Shown piece by piece: positions 17,111-26,171 of a stretch of DNA of 64,000 nucleotides (positions are counted from its first letter, which is position 1; every line of letters begins with the position of its first letter). Below the pieces are notes generated by a model that saw nothing but the letters and a program-made list of their open reading frames with translations, did no database searches and was not told where the DNA came from. Source of the DNA: Bradyrhizobium sp. 139 (GTDB lineage: Bacteria; Pseudomonadota; Alphaproteobacteria; Rhizobiales; Xanthobacteraceae). Where the stretch lies: contig NZ_JADPKS010000035.1 of assembly GCF_023074175.1 (NCBI RefSeq), forward strand, positions 62,001 to 126,000, written 5' to 3'. The position numbers were made by a program, and so were the translations under genes.

Positions 17111-20100
17111 TTACTCCGCCGCCACCATCTGCTGGGTGCGCCACTGGCCGAGCAGCGCGCGCAGCGAAGCCGGCTTCACCGGCTTGTTGAGCACCGCGAC
17201 CTTTTCCTCGCGCGCAGCCATTTGCACGGCGGGGCTGCGGTCGGCGGTGATCAGGATGGCGGGGATGGTGTCGCCGAAGCGGCGGCGGATGTCGCGAATG
17301 GCGGCGATGCCGTTGCCACGGTCGAGATGATAGTCGACCAAAAGGCCAGTGACGCGCCGACCCGCGCCTTCGATCGCGGCGATCGCGCCTTCGGGGTCGG
17401 CAACTGCGATCACCTCTGCGTCCCACGCCTTCAGGAGCGTGCGCATGCCGTCGAGGATCGCGGCGTCGTTCTCGATGCAGACGATCAGGGCGCCCGAGAT
17501 CGGCGCGCGGGCCAACGGCGTCGCGCTGGTCACGGCCGCGGTGTGGGTGATCGCCTTCGCCGTCGGCACCGTCACGGAAAACACCGAGCCGCCGCCGACA
17601 TTGGCATCAATGGCGATGCCGTGATTGAGCACGCGGGCCAGCCGTTCGACGATCGACAGTCCCAGCCCAAGGCCGCGGGCGATCCGCGCGCCCTGCTCGA
17701 GGCGGTGGAATTCCTTGAAGATCTCGCCGCGCTTGACCGGCGGAATGCCGACGCCGGTATCGTAGACGCAGATCTTGAGCGAGGCGCCGCGGCGGCGGCA
17801 GCCGACCAGCACGCGCCCGCGCGGGGTATATTTGATCGCGTTGGAGATCAGATTCTGGAGCAGCCGCCGCAGCAGGAGACGGTCCGACTCGACCGGCAGC
17901 GAGCAAGGCACAAAGGCGAGCTCCAGGTTCTTGGCGCGCGCGATCGGCGCGAATTCGATTTCCAGCGAGCGCATCAGGTCGGCCATCTTGAAGCTCGAGA
18001 TCGAGGTCGTCATCGCTCCGGCATCGAGCCGCGATATGTCGAGCAATGCGCCGAGGATCTCCTCGATCGCCACAAGCGATTCGTCGATGTTCTCGACCAG
18101 CCGCGTTTCCTCGCCGCTGTGCTGGCGCTCGACCAGACTGGTGACATAGAGCCGCGCCGCGTTCAGGGGCTGGAGGATGTCGTGGCTGGCTGCCGCAAGG
18201 AAGCGCGTCTTGGAGATGCTGGCGTCTTCGGCTGCGCTCTTGGCCAGCGCCAGCTCCGAGTTCAACCGGGTCAGTTCCTCGGTGCGGTCGCGCACCCGCT
18301 TTTCGAGCGTCGCATTGGCGCGCTCCAGCGCTTCGGCCGCCTCGAACGTGGGCGTGACGTCGGTGAAGGTGATGACGAAGCCGCCGCCCGGCATGCGGTT
18401 GGTCAAGATCTCGATCACCATGTGGCGGTCGGGCAGGCGCTCGAGATAAGGCTCGCTGTCAGTGGTGTAGGCTGCAAGCCGGCGCTCCAGCATGGCCTCG
18501 CGCTCGACCGGATCGGCCGGCTCGCTCACGCCCATGAATTCCAGGATTTCACGCAAGGGCGTGCCGAACTGGATGAAATGCGGCGGCACGTTGAGGAGAT
18601 CGCCGAACTGTCGGTTGGAGCAGATCAGTTGGAGATCGGCATCGAACACCGCGATGCCCTGGCGCACATGGTTGAGCGCCGTCTGGAGGATCTCGCGGTT
18701 GAAATGCAGTGCCGCGTGGGAATCGTCGAGCAGCTTGAGTGCCGCTTTCGCCGACACGGTCCGCTTGCGCAGCAGCAGCGACATCACGAGCCGCGAGGAG
18801 GCCGCGCCGATCGAAGAGGCGATCAGGTGCTCAGCATGCTGCAACAGCTCGAAATCGGCGGGTGCCCCGGACTCCAGCCGCACATTGCGCCGCGCCGAAA
18901 ATGCTTCAAACGAATGCCGGGCGCGGTCGGGCCCGAGATATTGCTCAACCGTGGTCTGGATGTCCTGCACTGTGACGGTGGTGCGCCAGCGGCGGAAGCT
19001 TGGGGAGATCGGCGCCAGCGTGTCGGGCACGAACAGATCGGCTTGCACCAGCTCGATCGAAGATGGCCGGCGCGCCAGCGACAGCAGCACATAGGTGAGG
19101 ATGTTGAGCGACAGCGACCAGATCACGCCGTGCATTAGCGGCGGCAGGTCGGCGCCGAACAGCGCCAGCGGGCGCAGCGCCTCGACCCCGAACGGGCCGT
19201 GCTGGAGCAGCAGGATGCCGGCCGTCGAGGTGTCCATGAAGCTCGGAATGAACAGCGTGTAGAGCCACACCGCGAAGCCGACCAGCATGCCGCCGATTGC
19301 GCCGCGCGCGGTGGCGCGCCGCCACAACAGCCCGCCGAAGAAGCTTGGCGCGAGCTGGGCGATGGCGGCAAAGGAGAGCAGGCCGATCGCCGCAAGCTGG
19401 GTATTGCCGAGCGCGCGGTAGTAGAAATAGGCCATCACCATGATGGCGAAGATCGCGAGCCGCCGCGAGCGCAGCAGGAAGTCGCTGAAATCGGCGCCGC
19501 CGGTGCGCCCCTCCGGCCGTCGTTGCAGCACCAGGGGCACAACGAGGTCGTTCGAAACCATGATCGAGAGCGCAACGCATTCGACGATCACCATCGCAGT
19601 CGCCGCCGACAGGCCGCCGACGAAAATGGCGACGCTGAGCAACGCCGCGCCGCCCTCCATCGGCAGCGCCAGCACGTACATGTCGGGCTCGACCGCGCCG
19701 AACGGGAAGCTGACGAGGCCGGCGAGCGCGATCGGGATCACGAACACATTGATGGCAACAAGGTAGAGCGGAAACAGCCAGCGCGCGCGGCCGACCTCGG
19801 CATCCGAGGAATTCTCCACCACGCTGACGTGGAATTGGCGCGGCAGCAGCATGATAGCGCACAGCGACAGCAGCGTCATGGTCAGGAAGTTGCCGATCGA
19901 CGGCGAATAGTTGATGGCGCGCACCGCCTCCGGCGTCTTCATGGCGCGCTCGATCAATTCGTGCGGCGAGAACATCCAGAAGGTGACGAAGATGCCGGCG
20001 GTGAGGAACGCGACCAGCTTGATGATGGATTCGGTTGCGACCGCCAGCATCAGGCCGTGCTGGTGCTCGGTGGCGTCGCTCTGCCGCGTGCCGAACAGCA

Positions 20101-20620
20101 CCGCGAAGGCCGCCATCGCCAGCGTCACCATCAGCGCCATGTCGCCGACGATCGGGATGTGGGAGAAGGCCTGGTCCTCGCTCAGGATCGTTTCGAGCGA
20201 GGAGGCCACCGCTTTGAGCTGGAGTGCGATATAGGGCACCGAACCGATGATCGCGATCAGCGCCACGGTCGCCGCCACCGACTGGCTCTTGCCGTAGCGC
20301 GCGCAGATGAAGTCGGCGATCGAGGTGATGTTGTGGGCCTTGGCGAGCTGGATCACACGGCGCAAGACGCCGGCGCCGAGCCCGATCATCAGGATCGGGC
20401 CGACATAGATCGCCAGGAAGTCGGTCGAGGTGCGGGTGGCAAAGCCGACCGAGCCGAAGAAGGTCCAGGAGGTGCAGTAGATCGCCAGTGACAGCGGATA
20501 GATCAGCCCGGACGCGCGGCCGGCCTTGGCCTGCGAGCGGCGGTCGCCATGGCTCGCCACTAGGAACAGGAAACCGATATAGCCGAAGGCGGCAGCGATC
20601 ACGCCCCAATCGTGCAGCAT
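17111..20620 (-). CDS. Symporter-fused hybrid histidine kinase/response regulator
   Basis: 1169 residues. Residues about 1-500 are a sodium:solute symporter (SSS) domain of about 13 helices. A PAS domain follows (residues about 640-740, ICSNRQFGDLLNVPPHF), a coiled linker, the HisKA box AAASHDILQPLNAARLY with His near residue 813, and the HATPase_c boxes (N box LLQNLISNAIKYTPRG, G1 DTGVGIPP, G2 GLGLGLSIVERLA). A C-terminal receiver carries its Asp near residue 1094 (GLLVDYHLDRGNG). The layout matches the CbrA/NahK-like group that senses or transports a solute and signals through an orphan regulator. It stands alone; the ligand is unknown. Confidence 0.92.
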   Translation of the reverse strand: MLHDWGVIAAAFGYIGFLFLVASHGDRRSQAKAGRASGLIYPLSLAIYCTSWTFFGSVGFATRTSTDFLAIYVGPILMIGLGAGVLRRVIQLAKAHNITSIADFICARYGKSQSVAATVALIAIIGSVPYIALQLKAVASSLETILSEDQAFSHIPIVGDMALMVTLAMAAFAVLFGTRQSDATEHQHGLMLAVATESIIKLVAFLTAGIFVTFWMFSPHELIERAMKTPEAVRAINYSPSIGNFLTMTLLSLCAIMLLPRQFHVSVVENSSDAEVGRARWLFPLYLVAINVFVIPIALAGLVSFPFGAVEPDMYVLALPMEGGAALLSVAIFVGGLSAATAMVIVECVALSIMVSNDLVVPLVLQRRPEGRTGGADFSDFLLRSRRLAIFAIMVMAYFYYRALGNTQLAAIGLLSFAAIAQLAPSFFGGLLWRRATARGAIGGMLVGFAVWLYTLFIPSFMDTSTAGILLLQHGPFGVEALRPLALFGADLPPLMHGVIWSLSLNILTYVLLSLARRPSSIELVQADLFVPDTLAPISPSFRRWRTTVTVQDIQTTVEQYLGPDRARHSFEAFSARRNVRLESGAPADFELLQHAEHLIASSIGAASSRLVMSLLLRKRTVSAKAALKLLDDSHAALHFNREILQTALNHVRQGIAVFDADLQLICSNRQFGDLLNVPPHFIQFGTPLREILEFMGVSEPADPVEREAMLERRLAAYTTDSEPYLERLPDRHMVIEILTNRMPGGGFVITFTDVTPTFEAAEALERANATLEKRVRDRTEELTRLNSELALAKSAAEDASISKTRFLAAASHDILQPLNAARLYVTSLVERQHSGEETRLVENIDESLVAIEEILGALLDISRLDAGAMTTSISSFKMADLMRSLEIEFAPIARAKNLELAFVPCSLPVESDRLLLRRLLQNLISNAIKYTPRGRVLVGCRRRGASLKICVYDTGVGIPPVKRGEIFKEFHRLEQGARIARGLGLGLSIVERLARVLNHGIAIDANVGGGSVFSVTVPTAKAITHTAAVTSATPLARAPISGALIVCIENDAAILDGMRTLLKAWDAEVIAVADPEGAIAAIEGAGRRVTGLLVDYHLDRGNGIAAIRDIRRRFGDTIPAILITADRSPAVQMAAREEKVAVLNKPVKPASLRALLGQWRTQQMVAAE

Positions 20621-20769
20621 GGCGAGCGTGCTTCTCCCTGGGCGCTGGCCGCGCCCGAACTCATTTTCCTTGTAAATCTAGCGCGTTGAACGGCTGCAAG
20701 CGACAGCGAAATACCGCGCCGGGGTGGGAACTGAGGTTGTCGTTAAGCCGCCGGGCGACCTGCTAGCAC

Positions 20770-20915
20770 TCCCTCGCCCCGCTTGCGGGGAGAGGGTGGG
20801 GTGAGGGGGAGCCTCCGCGCAGGTTGGTGACAGTTGAATTCGCGGAAGCTCCCCCTCACCCGGAATCCGCGCGTTTCCGCGCGCATTCCGGCCTCTCCCC
20901 GCAAGCGGGGAGAGG
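20770..20915. repeat. CTCTCCCCGC-type palindromic intergenic element, copy A
   Basis: Both ends carry the hairpin CTC(T/G)CCCCGC-TT/AA-GCGGGGAGAG (20771-20794 and 20892-20915). The centre has inverted GGTGAGGGGGAGC / GCTCCCCCTCACC arms and a third hairpin (CCGGAAT..ATTCCGG, 20862-20891). The same plan recurs at 37395-37519 and 60856-60994. It lies between hemA's 3' end and the divergent kinase gene. Confidence 0.8.
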
Positions 20916-20927
20916 CGAAGAACAAGC

Positions 20928-22157
20928 CTACTCCGCCGCCAGCGACTTCTCGCGCAGAGGCAGGCCGAGGCGGTCCCACACCTGCAACAGCGCTTCGGCG
21001 AGCTGATCGATCAGGCCGTCGTCGTGATAGGGCGAGGGCGTGATGCGCAGGCGCTCGGTGCCCTTGGCCACCGTCGGATAGTTGATCGGCTGGATATAGA
21101 TGCCGTGCTGTTCCAGCAGCAGGTCGGACGCCTGCTTGCACTTCTCGGCATCGCCGATGAACAGCGGCACGATATGGGTATCGCTCGACATCACCGGCAG
21201 GCCGGCGGCATTGAGGATCGCCTTGACGCGGGCGGCGCGGTCCTGGTGCCGCTCGCGCTCCCAGCTCGAGGTCTTCAGATGCTTGATCGCGGCGGTTGCG
21301 GCCGAGCAGATCGCCGGCGGCAGCGCGGTGGTGAAGATGAAGCCTGGCGCGTAGGAGCGCACGGCGTCGATGATCTCGCCATTGGCGGCGATGTAGCCGC
21401 CGAGGCAGCCGAACGCTTTCGCCAGCGTGCCTTCCAGAATGTCGATGCGATGCATCACGCCGTCACGCTCGGCGATACCGCCGCCGCGGGGACCGTACAT
21501 GCCGACCGCGTGGACCTCGTCGACATAGGTCATCGCGCCATATTTCTCGGCGAGATCGCAGATTTTTGCGAGCGGCGCGACGTCGCCGTCCATCGAATAA
21601 AGGCTCTCGCAGGCGATCAGCTTCGGCCGGTTCGGGCCCGCAGCCTTCAACAGCGCTTCGAGATCGGCGAGGTCGTTGTGGCGGAACACGAGCCGTTCGC
21701 AGCCGGACTGCCGGATCCCCTCGATCATCGAATTATGGTTGAGCTCGTCCGACAGGATCAGGCAGTTCGGAATGAGCTTCGCGATGGTCGCGATGCCGGT
21801 CTGGTTCGAGACATAGCCCGAGGTGAACAGCAGCGAGGCTTCCTTGCCGTGAAGATCGGCGAGCTCGGCCTCGAGCTGCACCAGCGGATGATGCGTGCCG
21901 GCGATGTTGCGGGTGCCGCCCGCGCCGGTGCCGACGCGGGTCGCGGTTTCGACCATGGCGCCGACCACCTTCGGGTGCTGGCCCATCCCGAGATAATCGT
22001 TGGAGCACCAGATCACGACGTCGCGTTTGCCCTTGGGCGAGTGCCAGAGCGCATGCGGGAACCGGCCGGCGATGCGTTCGAGATCGGCGAACACGCGGTA
22101 GCGCCGCTCAGTGTGGAGACGATCGAGGGCGGAATTGAAGTACTGGCTGTAATCCAT
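20928..22157 (-). CDS. hemA: 5-aminolevulinate synthase
   Basis: 409 residues. PLP-dependent condensation of glycine and succinyl-CoA to 5-aminolevulinate, the first step of haem synthesis in alphaproteobacteria. It begins [28 protein letters not shown], nearly the known Bradyrhizobium start. Family motifs are [51 protein letters not shown] and the PLP lysine in [17 protein letters not shown] 22157 is preferred over an in-frame TTG at 22163. A perfect FNR/FixK-type box at 22293-22306 lies 135 bases upstream, and oxygen control of hemA is known in Bradyrhizobium. The repeat at 20770-20915 follows. Confidence 0.96.
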   Translation of the reverse strand: MDYSQYFNSALDRLHTERRYRVFADLERIAGRFPHALWHSPKGKRDVVIWCSNDYLGMGQHPKVVGAMVETATRVGTGAGGTRNIAGTHHPLVQLEAELADLHGKEASLLFTSGYVSNQTGIATIAKLIPNCLILSDELNHNSMIEGIRQSGCERLVFRHNDLADLEALLKAAGPNRPKLIACESLYSMDGDVAPLAKICDLAEKYGAMTYVDEVHAVGMYGPRGGGIAERDGVMHRIDILEGTLAKAFGCLGGYIAANGEIIDAVRSYAPGFIFTTALPPAICSAATAAIKHLKTSSWERERHQDRAARVKAILNAAGLPVMSSDTHIVPLFIGDAEKCKQASDLLLEQHGIYIQPINYPTVAKGTERLRITPSPYHDDGLIDQLAEALLQVWDRLGLPLREKSLAAE

Positions 22158-22292
22158 CGGCAAAACTCAAGACGGAACTGACCAAAAGGGCCGCATCTTC
22201 TTAGAGCTTTTCCAGCTCTAATGTCTATGCGCTATCCCACATTTGGCCGTGAGGTGCATTTGGGCAAAATGCCCTATCTCGCGCGTTGCAAC

Positions 22293-22306
22293 TTGATCCC
22301 GATCAA
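22293..22306 (-). promoter_or_regulatory. FNR/FixK-type box upstream of hemA
   Basis: TTGATCCCGATCAA is a perfect palindrome matching TTGAT-N4-ATCAA; the symmetry extends to 9+2+9 bp (22290-22309). It is the consensus for the CRP/FNR regulators FixK and FnrN. It lies in the 217-bp gap between the GntR gene and hemA, and activation about 40 bases upstream of a hemA start is plausible. Confidence 0.75.
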
Positions 22307-22374
22307 GTTCACGCGAGGGGTGATGCTGCCCCGCACCCATGCGCCGCGGCGCAAGTCCTGGTCGGCCTCGGACG

Positions 22375-23109
22375 CTAGCCAGCCTTGGCCTTCTTGCGCG
22401 GCTCGGCACGCGCGTCCTTGACCGCGACTGCCGGCTTCAACCAATCCGAATTGCGCAAGGCATGCGCGACGCAATCATGGATGTGGGTGTGCAGCACCCT
22501 TGCCGCGCCCTTGGCGTCGCGCTTCAGCGCCAGCTCCTTCAACTCGCGATGTTCGGCTGCCGCCATCTCGCCGCGGAACACCACGGCGATCATCTGATAG
22601 CGCAGATAGCGGTCATAGACCGCGGCATGCGCATCGAGCAGCACCTTGGAGCCGCAGGCCGCGACGAGCGCGCGGTGAAACTGAAAATCGCACTGCTTCC
22701 AGCTTTCCGCGTCGGACCGCTCGCCTGACAGCAGCATCCGCTCCATCGCCGCGAGCTTGTGATGCGCGGAGACGATGCGCGCCTCCCAGTCGAGATCGCC
22801 GGCCGCAAACGACTTCTCAATCATGTGACCTTCGAGCAGCTCGCGCAGCTCCGCGATCTCCTGGAATTCGGCCGCCGAGATCGGCGCGACCTCGAAGCCG
22901 CGCTGGCCTTCGGCGACGACGAACCCTTCCGAGCACAACCGGTTCAGCGTCTCGCGCAGCGTGGAGATGCTGGTGCCATAGGCGTCGCTCATTCGTTCGA
23001 GCTTCAGCTTCTGACCCGGCGCCAGCTTGCCGAAGATCAGGTCGGTGCGGATGCGGCGGTAGGCGCTATCGCCCACCGTCTCGGTGATCGTGTCGGGAAG
23101 GGTGTCCAT
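22375..23109 (-). CDS. GntR-family transcriptional regulator (FadR/FCD subgroup)
   Basis: 244 residues. An N-terminal winged helix (AYRRIRTDLIFGKLAPGQKLKLERMSDAYGTSISTLRETLNRLCSEGFV, residues about 16-65) precedes an all-helical FCD ligand domain (residues about 80-220) with the metal/ligand histidines expected in FQFHRALVA and HIHDCVAHAL. It diverges from the TRAP transporter/aroQ operon across 159 bases, the usual arrangement for a repressor of a carboxylate uptake operon. The lysine-rich tail is not part of the fold. The effector is probably the transported acid; identity unknown. Confidence 0.88.
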   Translation of the reverse strand: MDTLPDTITETVGDSAYRRIRTDLIFGKLAPGQKLKLERMSDAYGTSISTLRETLNRLCSEGFVVAEGQRGFEVAPISAAEFQEIAELRELLEGHMIEKSFAAGDLDWEARIVSAHHKLAAMERMLLSGERSDAESWKQCDFQFHRALVAACGSKVLLDAHAAVYDRYLRYQMIAVVFRGEMAAAEHRELKELALKRDAKGAARVLHTHIHDCVAHALRNSDWLKPAVAVKDARAEPRKKAKAG

Positions 23110-23268
23110 TCTTCATCCTAGCGCTTTGGATGTGCGTCTTGGCAAATTTTGCAACTTTATCAAGCGTTTCTCATAATATCATACAAAATGTGAATTATAG
23201 GTTGATTTGTTATTTGCCATATAAGATTGTCCCGTTCTAAGGAACGAGATCAAACAGGGGAGGGGACG
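23110..23268. promoter_or_regulatory. AT-rich divergent promoter region of the GntR and TRAP genes
   Basis: The stretch from about 23140 to 23225 is markedly AT-rich and must hold both promoters and the GntR operator. TAAT (23173) and ATTA (23194) flank an imperfect palindrome-like block around CATACAAAATGTG, but I cannot fix the operator. A strong ribosome site, AGGGGAGGGG, precedes the dctP start. Confidence 0.4.
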
Positions 23269-24297
23269 ATGCCCGTTCGGTTCAAAAGTCTGGCTTTCGT
23301 GGCGGCGATCGGAGCGATCGCATTCGGCGCGATAGGGCCGGCCTCGGCGCAGGCCATCCAGGAGCGCACCATCCGCTGGGGGCACCTCAACAACACCGAC
23401 CATCCCGTCAGCAAGGGCGTCCAGAAGTTCGCCGAGATCGTGGCAGCCAAGAGCGGTGGCAAGATCAAGGTGCGTGAATATCCGGCCAATCAGCTCGGCA
23501 GCGAGATGCAGCAGCAATCCGCGCTGCGCGCCGGCACTCAGGAGATGCAATCGCCGGCGACGACGTCGCTGGCCGGCATCGTCAAGGATTTCGGCCTGAT
23601 CGACTTCCCCTTCATCGTCTCGACGCCGCAGCAGGCCGACGCCTTGCTCGACGGTCCGCTCGGCGCGGCGCTTTTGGCAAAGTTGCCCGAGAAGGGTCTC
23701 GTCGGCCTTGCCTATTGGGATCTCGGCTTCCGCAACGTCACCAACAGCCGCCGTACGATCGCCAAGGGCGAGGACCTCGACGGCATCAAGATCCGCGTGA
23801 TCCCCAACCCGGTTTATCTAGAAACCTTCAAGGCCTTCAACGCCAACCCGGTGCCGATGAGCTTTTCAGAACTCTACAGCGCGCTGGAGACCCGCACCGT
23901 CGACGGCCAGGAGAATCCGTTCTCGGTGATCCTGTCGAACAAGTTCTTCGAGGTGCAGAAATATCTCAGCGTCACCAACCACACCTACTCGACCAACATC
24001 ATCCTGATCAGCAAGAAATTCTGGGACGGGCTCTCGCCCGACGAGCAGAAGATCCTGCAGGACGCCGCGATCGAGGCGCGCGACTACCAGCGCAAGGTCA
24101 GCCGCGAGCAGGCCAAGGCCGCGATCGACGAACTCAAGGTCAAGGGCATGGCGATCAACGAGATCGCGCCGGCCGAGCTTGACCGCATGCGCGTGAAGAC
24201 GAAGCCGATCGCGGAGAAATTCTCCGCCGAGTACGACCCGGCCATCGTCAAGCTGTTCAACAGCGAGCTCGACCGCGTGCACGCGCTGAAGCCTTGA
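23269..24297 (+). CDS. dctP: TRAP transporter solute-binding protein (DctP family)
   Basis: 342 residues. A Sec signal (PVRFKSLAFVAAIGAIAFGAIGPASAQA) precedes a DctP-type periplasmic domain: IRWGHLNNTDHPVSKGVQKFAEIV, AANQLGSE-like loop, YWDLGFRNVTNSRRTI, and LDGIKIRVIPNPVYLETFKAFNANPVPMSFSELYSALETRTVDGQENP, where the conserved arginine (IRV) clamps a carboxylate. ATG 23269 has an excellent ribosome site and gives the signal peptide. It is first in an operon with dctQ, dctM and aroQ. An organic acid is the expected ligand; the aroQ neighbour suggests a dehydroquinate/quinate-like compound. Confidence 0.93.
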   Translation: MPVRFKSLAFVAAIGAIAFGAIGPASAQAIQERTIRWGHLNNTDHPVSKGVQKFAEIVAAKSGGKIKVREYPANQLGSEMQQQSALRAGTQEMQSPATTSLAGIVKDFGLIDFPFIVSTPQQADALLDGPLGAALLAKLPEKGLVGLAYWDLGFRNVTNSRRTIAKGEDLDGIKIRVIPNPVYLETFKAFNANPVPMSFSELYSALETRTVDGQENPFSVILSNKFFEVQKYLSVTNHTYSTNIILISKKFWDGLSPDEQKILQDAAIEARDYQRKVSREQAKAAIDELKVKGMAINEIAPAELDRMRVKTKPIAEKFSAEYDPAIVKLFNSELDRVHALKP

Positions 24298-24325
24298 GTC
24301 GTCGCACCGCAGCGGGCCCGATGTC

Positions 24326-24868
24326 ATGAACGCCGTCGTTGAAGCCTATTTCCGGCTGCTGCGCGCGGTGATTGCGGTGCTGCTCGCCGTCATGGTGGTG
24401 CTGGTGTTCGGCAATGTGGTGCTGCGCTACGGCTTCAACTCCGGCATCGTCATCTCGGAAGAACTGTCGCGCTGGCTGTTCGTCTGGATGGTGTTTTTGG
24501 GCGCGATCATCGGCATGAAGGAGCACGCGCATCTCGGCGTCGACACCCTCGTCAAGGTGCTGCCGCCGCTCGGCCGCAAAGTTTGCTACGGCGTCAGCCA
24601 CGCTCTGATGCTCTATGCCTCCATGTTGCTGACGGAAGGATCGTGGAAGCAGACGGTGCTGAACTGGGATACCGTGGCGCCCGCCTCGGGGCTTTCCGTC
24701 GGCCTGTTCTATGCCGCCGGCATCGTGTTCGGCGCTTCCTCCTGCGTGATCATTGCGTACGAGCTCTACCGGCTCGCGACAGGGCAGATCCCCGATGCCG
24801 ATCTCATCGCCGTCAGCGAATCCGAGGAGCTGACGCATTCTCCTGATGCCGCGGGCGGAAAGCTCTAG
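24326..24868 (+). CDS. dctQ: TRAP transporter small permease (DctQ)
   Basis: 180 residues with four predicted membrane helices (VIAVLLAVMVVLVFGNVVL, LFVWMVFLGAIIGMKEHAHLG, KVCYGVSHALMLYASMLL, SVGLFYAAGIVFGASSCVIIAYELY). The conserved EELSRWLFVWMVFLGA and the MKEHAHLGVD loop identify the family. It lies 28 bases after dctP and 3 before dctM and acts with DctM in the inner membrane. Confidence 0.9.
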   Translation: MNAVVEAYFRLLRAVIAVLLAVMVVLVFGNVVLRYGFNSGIVISEELSRWLFVWMVFLGAIIGMKEHAHLGVDTLVKVLPPLGRKVCYGVSHALMLYASMLLTEGSWKQTVLNWDTVAPASGLSVGLFYAAGIVFGASSCVIIAYELYRLATGQIPDADLIAVSESEELTHSPDAAGGKL

Positions 24869-24871
24869 GGC

Positions 24872-26152
24872 ATGACGGTCGCCATCTTCACTTTCTCGCT
24901 GCTGGGTGCCATGGCGATCGGGATGCCGATCGCGTTTGCGCTGATCATTTGCGGCATCGCGCTGATGATCTATCTGGCCATGTTCGACTCCCAGATCATC
25001 GCGCAGAACGTCATCAACGGGGTCGATTCCTTTCCGCTGATGGCGGTGCCGTTTTTCATCCTCGCCGGCGAGGTCATGAACAGCGGTGGGCTCGCACGCC
25101 GCATCCTCAACTTCGCCATCGCGCTGGTCGGTCATTTCCGCGGCGGCCTCGGCTATGTCGCGATTCTGACGTCCTGCATTCTGGCCTCGCTGTCGGGCTC
25201 CGCGGTCGCAGACGCCGCGGCGCTCGGCTCGCTGCTGGTGCCGATGATGGCCGCCGCCGGCCATAGTCGTGCCAGTGCGGCTGGGCTGGTCGCGGCCGGC
25301 GGGATCATTGCTCCGGTGATCCCGCCGTCGATCGGCTTCGTCATCTTCGGCGTCGCCGCCAATGTCTCGATCTCAAAGCTGTTCCTGGCCGGCATCGTGC
25401 CGGGCCTCTTGCTTGGCATCGGCCTGTGCTTTGCCTGGTGGTGGGTGGTGCGCAAGGAAAACCCGGCGCGCCTGCCGCGCAAGACATTCGCCGAGATCTG
25501 GCGCGCGCTGATCGACGGCTTCTGGGCCCTGATGCTGCCGATGATCATCATCTTCGGCCTGCGCTTCGGCATCTTCACGCCGACGGAAGCCGCCGTCGTC
25601 GTCGCGGTCTATTCGCTGGTGGTGGCGATGGGCGTCTATCGCGAGCTCAAGCCGTCGCAACTGCCGGCGCTGCTGGTCTCGACCGCGCAGACCACGGCGG
25701 TGGTGATGTTCCTGGTCGCCGCCGCGCTGGTGTCGTCATGGCTGATCACGGTCGCGGAGATCTCCGACCAGATCGTGGCGCTGACAAAGCCGTTCGCCGG
25801 CAACCAGACCCTTCTCACCGTCGCTTTGATGGTCATCGTCGTAATCGTCGGCACCGCGCTCGACATGACGCCGACGATCCTGATCCTGACGCCGATCCTG
25901 ATGCCGATCGTCAAGCAGGCCGGCATCGATCCCGTCTATTTCGGCGTGCTCTTTATCATCAACAACGCGATCGGACTGATCACGCCGCCGGTCGGCGTCG
26001 TGCTCAACGTGGTCGCCGGCGTCTCCCGCGTCAGCATGAACGATCTGATCCGCGGCGTCTGGCCGTTCTTGATCGCGCAGCTGGTCGTGCTGGCCTTGCT
26101 GACGCTGTTTCCTGTTCTCGTCACCGGGCCTGCAAAATGGCTCGGCGGATAA
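24872..26152 (+). CDS. dctM: TRAP transporter large permease (DctM)
   Basis: 426 residues, typical for DctM, with about 12 membrane helices. Motifs include FPLMAVPFFILAGEVMNSGGLARRI, the SLSGSAVADAAALGSLLVPMM transport motif, GGIIAPVIPPSIGFVIFG and the second-half repeat NNAIGLITPPVGVVLNVVAG. It carries the sodium- or proton-coupled solute path. It is separated from dctQ by 3 bases and from aroQ by 19, so the four genes are almost certainly one mRNA. Confidence 0.94.
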   Translation: MTVAIFTFSLLGAMAIGMPIAFALIICGIALMIYLAMFDSQIIAQNVINGVDSFPLMAVPFFILAGEVMNSGGLARRILNFAIALVGHFRGGLGYVAILTSCILASLSGSAVADAAALGSLLVPMMAAAGHSRASAAGLVAAGGIIAPVIPPSIGFVIFGVAANVSISKLFLAGIVPGLLLGIGLCFAWWWVVRKENPARLPRKTFAEIWRALIDGFWALMLPMIIIFGLRFGIFTPTEAAVVVAVYSLVVAMGVYRELKPSQLPALLVSTAQTTAVVMFLVAAALVSSWLITVAEISDQIVALTKPFAGNQTLLTVALMVIVVIVGTALDMTPTILILTPILMPIVKQAGIDPVYFGVLFIINNAIGLITPPVGVVLNVVAGVSRVSMNDLIRGVWPFLIAQLVVLALLTLFPVLVTGPAKWLGG

Positions 26153-26171
26153 TTCCTGAAAGGACCTGTCC

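Noticed and set aside
17222..19138. 638-residue plus-strand frame opposite the hybrid kinase
   Set aside because: The kinase, ATPase and receiver motifs are all on the minus strand; the opposite frame is antisense shadow.
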